From: S012-113 sp039714715
Lineage (GTDB): Bacteria; Bacteroidota; Bacteroidia; Cytophagales; Cyclobacteriaceae
NCBI GenBank assembly: GCA_039714715.1
Contig: JBDLIU010000064.1
Coordinates: 1 to 18,832, forward strand
Length of the DNA stretch: 18,832 nucleotides
Reading direction: 5' to 3'
The notes under the pieces were generated by a model. It saw nothing but the letters and a program-made list of their open reading frames with translations. It was not told the origin of the DNA and searched no databases. The translations under genes were made by a program, and so were the position numbers. Positions 16,260 through 18,832 of this stretch are shown in pieces (position 1 is the first letter of the stretch; the number at the start of each line of letters is the position of its first letter).

Positions 16260-17336
16260 ATGGTAAACTGGCACCTGACTATCACCTTATTAGTAGTTAT
16301 CACATCATCATGTGGCGGTGGTAGTCCCGTGCCAGACCCTGATCCGGTAATTGAAAACACCAACCCCGTTTTTACACCTGTATTTGCAGACCCAACAGTT
16401 CTGGATAACAGATCGCGCGATGGTTATTTTTATGCTTATGCAACCCAGGATAAATGGGAGAGGGTGGCAACCTCAATACACATAGTTCCAATTATCAGGT
16501 CAACAGATCTGGTAAACTGGGAGTTTGTTGGGGATGTGTTTTCTGAACAACCTACATGGAATATTGACGAAAACCAGGTTTGGGCTCCGGATATTGAATA
16601 CAGAAACGGGCAGTATTTTCTTTACTATTCGCTTTCTAAATGGGGTGCAAGTAATTCGGCCATAGGTGTTACCGTTAGTGATTCACCTGTCGGTCCTTTT
16701 ACCGATCTTGGTAAAGTACTGGACAGTAATGGTAGTGGAGTGGCAAACTCGATAGATCCCTATTATTTCAAAGATTCTGATGGCAAGGAATACCTGTTTT
16801 GGGGTAGTTTTCATGGAATTTATGGAGTCCCATTGGAGGCAGATGGTAAAACAGTTCGCCTTGAGGAGAAATTTCAGATTGCAGGAACTGCTTTCGAGGC
16901 TGCCTATATTTTTAGTAAGGATGGGTATTATTATTTAATGGCATCTGTAGGGTCATGCTGTGATGGTGATTACTCGTATCATGTTACCATTGCGCGTTCA
17001 CAAACGCTGAGTGGTCCTTACCTGGATGTTAATGGAAAGGATGTAAATGAAGTTTATAGTTGGCAATATGGTGAAGATGATAAAAGTGTAAATGTACTGT
17101 ACAGAAGCAGGGATGTTGTTGCTCCGGGACATAATTCAGAAATAATAACGGATGATGAAGGAACGGAATGGATTTTATACCATGCCATTGAGGTTCCTGA
17201 TTATACGTTACCAGGAGGAGGGCCAAAGAGGCCTTTATTCATAGACAAAGTTACCTGGAATGAAGATGGATGGCCTAAAATCGGGAATGGAGGGACACCA
17301 ACTACAGGTGAAATTGAATTACCAAGTATAAATTAA
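16260..17336 (+). CDS. GH43 glycoside hydrolase, arabinanase-like, lipoprotein
   Basis: Five-bladed propeller glycosidase of inverting family GH43. The three carboxylates are in place: base Asp44 in FADPTVLD, modulator Asp166 in SIDPYYF and acid Glu213 in FEAAYIF. VWAPDIEYRNGQYFLYYS is the classical second-blade motif. The block APGHNSEIITDDEGTEWILYHA resembles the His-containing segment of arabinan endo-1,5-alpha-L-arabinanases, where the His helps bind a metal ion at the active site. I therefore favour an arabinan-active enzyme. The signal ends in LVVITSSC (Cys18), followed by a Pro/Asp-rich linker. Length 358 is that of a single catalytic domain. It starts 1 bp after the previous gene and is followed 2 bp later by a second, distantly related GH43. 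Confidence 0.85.
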   Translation: MVNWHLTITLLVVITSSCGGGSPVPDPDPVIENTNPVFTPVFADPTVLDNRSRDGYFYAYATQDKWERVATSIHIVPIIRSTDLVNWEFVGDVFSEQPTWNIDENQVWAPDIEYRNGQYFLYYSLSKWGASNSAIGVTVSDSPVGPFTDLGKVLDSNGSGVANSIDPYYFKDSDGKEYLFWGSFHGIYGVPLEADGKTVRLEEKFQIAGTAFEAAYIFSKDGYYYLMASVGSCCDGDYSYHVTIARSQTLSGPYLDVNGKDVNEVYSWQYGEDDKSVNVLYRSRDVVAPGHNSEIITDDEGTEWILYHAIEVPDYTLPGGGPKRPLFIDKVTWNEDGWPKIGNGGTPTTGEIELPSIN

Positions 17337-17338
17337 CT

Positions 17339-18733
17339 ATGAGGACCTTGATAAATATTTTATTCACAATAACCTTATTCATATCATTTTCTTGTAAAGA
17401 GAAACCAGAGCCTAACCCTATTGAGGATCCGGAAGATCTTCCCGTAGCTGAAGGTCATTACAGGAATCCGATCACTGTTGAGCGAGAGATGAATTTTATC
17501 GGTGAAGGAGGAGTTGCCGATCCGGCTACATTTCGTTGGATGGGCAAATACTACCTGATGACAACGCAGTTCTATTCTTATAAGATATCAGGGTTTAAGG
17601 TTTGGGAGTCAGAGGATTTAGTAGATTGGAAATTTAAAACAGCAGTGCAGATACCCGGGTTTACATGGGAGGCTTTTTGGTCTCCGGAGATGTATTATTA
17701 TCGGGGTACTTTCTATATCTATTTTTCAGGGCCATCAGGAGATATGGCATTGATGAAGTATGAGGTGCCTGATAGCCAGATTAATCCGGAACCTTTTGGC
17801 TCTGGAGCTTCATGGGAGATGGTTACCTATGATTTTCTGAATGTAATAGACCATGCCATCGATGGTTCAATATTGATTGAACCCAATGGTGATAAGTATG
17901 CACTTTTCTCTGGTTTCCATGGGGTGAAATACCGTAAAATAAATTCTATGGAAAATGGCAATGGGGAAGATGTAATTCAATTGCCAATGTGTTCAGTAGA
18001 AAATATAGAAATCCAACCGGGTACAGTGGGGACTAAAGGCTGGACAGAGGCTCCTACAGCATTCAAAAAAGACGGGGTATATTACTTGACTTACACGGGC
18101 AATCATTTTCTTCGTCCAGACTACCAGATCCACCTGGCCATTGGCTCTTCATTAGATGCTTTAATTCCCATTCCAGGCAATCCATGGATTTTACGGAATT
18201 GGGGTGATTGGACTGCTACAGGCAATTGTTATCCGATACTTGGTCCAAATCTGAAAGATTACTACTACACTTACCATGTAAAAGAAGGCTATAGGATTTC
18301 CCCTGAAAACCAGCAGTTACTGCGTAAGTTAATGGTAGATAAAGTGTCATTTGAATCGGATGGGATTACTACCAGTGCACCTACATTTGAAGACGAGCCT
18401 ATCCCCTCCGGAGCAGATTATGAAAATGATTTCTCAACTGGGTTAAATGGTTTCACAGTTTCAGGTAGTGCACAATGGACTACTGTTGGCGATTATGCAT
18501 TAAGCGTAGATGCTATGGGAAATGCAACTTTAGATAATGCGATATTGTCAGAAACTGCAACAGGTAAAGATTTTGTAGCAGAAGCTCATTTCAGGTTAAG
18601 TCAATGGCAGGCTACTGGGGTATCTGGCATAGGCCTAATACAAGGAAACAATACAGCAGAGGCTAACCTGGTTGTAAGTGCCGTAACTGTAGATGGAGTT
18701 CATCAAATTGCTATCTATGATCAGCATGGTTGA
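17339..18733 (+). CDS. GH43 glycoside hydrolase with C-terminal LamG-like domain, 3' end broken or frameshifted
   Basis: GH43-type propeller lipoprotein (lipobox LFISFSC, Cys19). Likely catalytic residues: Asp61 in GVADPATF, Asp175 in HAIDGSILIEP and Glu237 in GWTEAPTAFKK. SPEMYYYRGTFYIYFSG marks the second blade. The subfamily, and so arabinosidase versus xylosidase or galactosidase, is not clear. After about residue 360 comes a beta-sandwich module starting at YENDFSTGLNGF, of the same general type as those in the binding lipoprotein of this locus. The frame stops at TGA 18731-18733, about 100 residues into a module that should be 160-180 long. Just beyond, another frame reads IKVVAADSYVLGKSDQ before its own stop at 18781, as if one base were lost near 18730. 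Either the gene is recently damaged or the sequence has an error here. Confidence 0.78.
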   Translation: MRTLINILFTITLFISFSCKEKPEPNPIEDPEDLPVAEGHYRNPITVEREMNFIGEGGVADPATFRWMGKYYLMTTQFYSYKISGFKVWESEDLVDWKFKTAVQIPGFTWEAFWSPEMYYYRGTFYIYFSGPSGDMALMKYEVPDSQINPEPFGSGASWEMVTYDFLNVIDHAIDGSILIEPNGDKYALFSGFHGVKYRKINSMENGNGEDVIQLPMCSVENIEIQPGTVGTKGWTEAPTAFKKDGVYYLTYTGNHFLRPDYQIHLAIGSSLDALIPIPGNPWILRNWGDWTATGNCYPILGPNLKDYYYTYHVKEGYRISPENQQLLRKLMVDKVSFESDGITTSAPTFEDEPIPSGADYENDFSTGLNGFTVSGSAQWTTVGDYALSVDAMGNATLDNAILSETATGKDFVAEAHFRLSQWQATGVSGIGLIQGNNTAEANLVVSAVTVDGVHQIAIYDQHG

Positions 18734-18832
18734 TAAAAGTTGTGGCCGCTGATTCCTATGTTTTAGGAAAAAGCGACCAGTGATATGTTATGGTTGAGAT
18801 GCTCTTACCAGAACTATTTTTTCCTGCTGTTT
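18734..18832. other. Probable out-of-frame continuation of the GH43 C-terminal domain
   Basis: There is no complete gene here. The frame starting at 18733 continues with a LamG-like reading, IKVVAADSYVLGKSDQ, until TGA at 18781-18783, and then resumes as YVMVEML. Together with the premature stop just upstream this looks like decayed or mis-sequenced coding DNA rather than an intergenic spacer. No terminator is visible before the window edge. Confidence 0.4.

Noticed and set aside
1..18832. tRNA, rRNA, CRISPR array, insertion sequence or att sites
   Set aside because: I saw no tRNA-like cloverleaf, no regularly spaced repeats, no transposase or integrase and no terminal inverted repeats.

Overview
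The window is a polysaccharide utilization locus (PUL) with a linked galactose-uptake module, from a member of the Bacteroidota. The evidence is a SusC-like/SusD-like pair, a run of lipoprotein glycoside hydrolases, AT-rich DNA and small intergenic gaps. A free-living, possibly marine, Cytophagia-type organism is a guess, and no finer placement is supported.

Layout. (1) Positions 1-761 (+): the 3' four-fifths of a D-2-hydroxyacid dehydrogenase. Its frame is open to the left edge, so the gene starts outside the window. It converges on the next module and is probably unrelated to it. (2) Positions 807-3599 (-): an operon of a Na+/galactose symporter, very close to the Vibrio vSGLT protein as I recall that sequence, followed by galactokinase (galK). 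No galT, galE or galM is present. (3) Positions 3782-4825 (+): a LacI-family repressor, divergent from the symporter. (4) Positions 4982-18733 (+): the PUL proper. In order: SusC-like transporter, SusD-like lipoprotein, a lipoprotein with two LamG-like domains in the usual surface-glycan-binding position, a GH172/DUF2961 enzyme, a sialidase-fold GH93-like exo-arabinanase candidate with a C-terminal CBM9-like domain, two tandem paralogous GH-A (TIM barrel) enzymes, and two GH43 enzymes. The last GH43 ends inside its C-terminal domain, apparently through a frameshift.

Regulation. Two nearly identical 18-bp palindromes flank the lacI gene: 3688-3705 in the divergent symporter/lacI promoter region, and 4860-4877 upstream of susC. 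They look like LacI-family operators. They suggest that one repressor co-controls galactose import and phosphorylation and the whole degradative operon. A 12-bp stem-loop followed by a T run (10909-10947) sits between the binding/transport genes and the enzyme genes and could lower expression of the enzymes.

Working model (inference). Surface lipoprotein enzymes cut a glycan containing arabinose and galactose, for example an arabinan or arabinogalactan. SusC/SusD import the oligosaccharides, and the released galactose enters by the symporter and is phosphorylated by GalK. Galactose or a galactoside would be the inducer. The substrate is not proven by the sequence: the arabinan indications come from the GH93-like, GH43 and GH172 genes, and the galactose indication from the symporter, galK and the shared operator.
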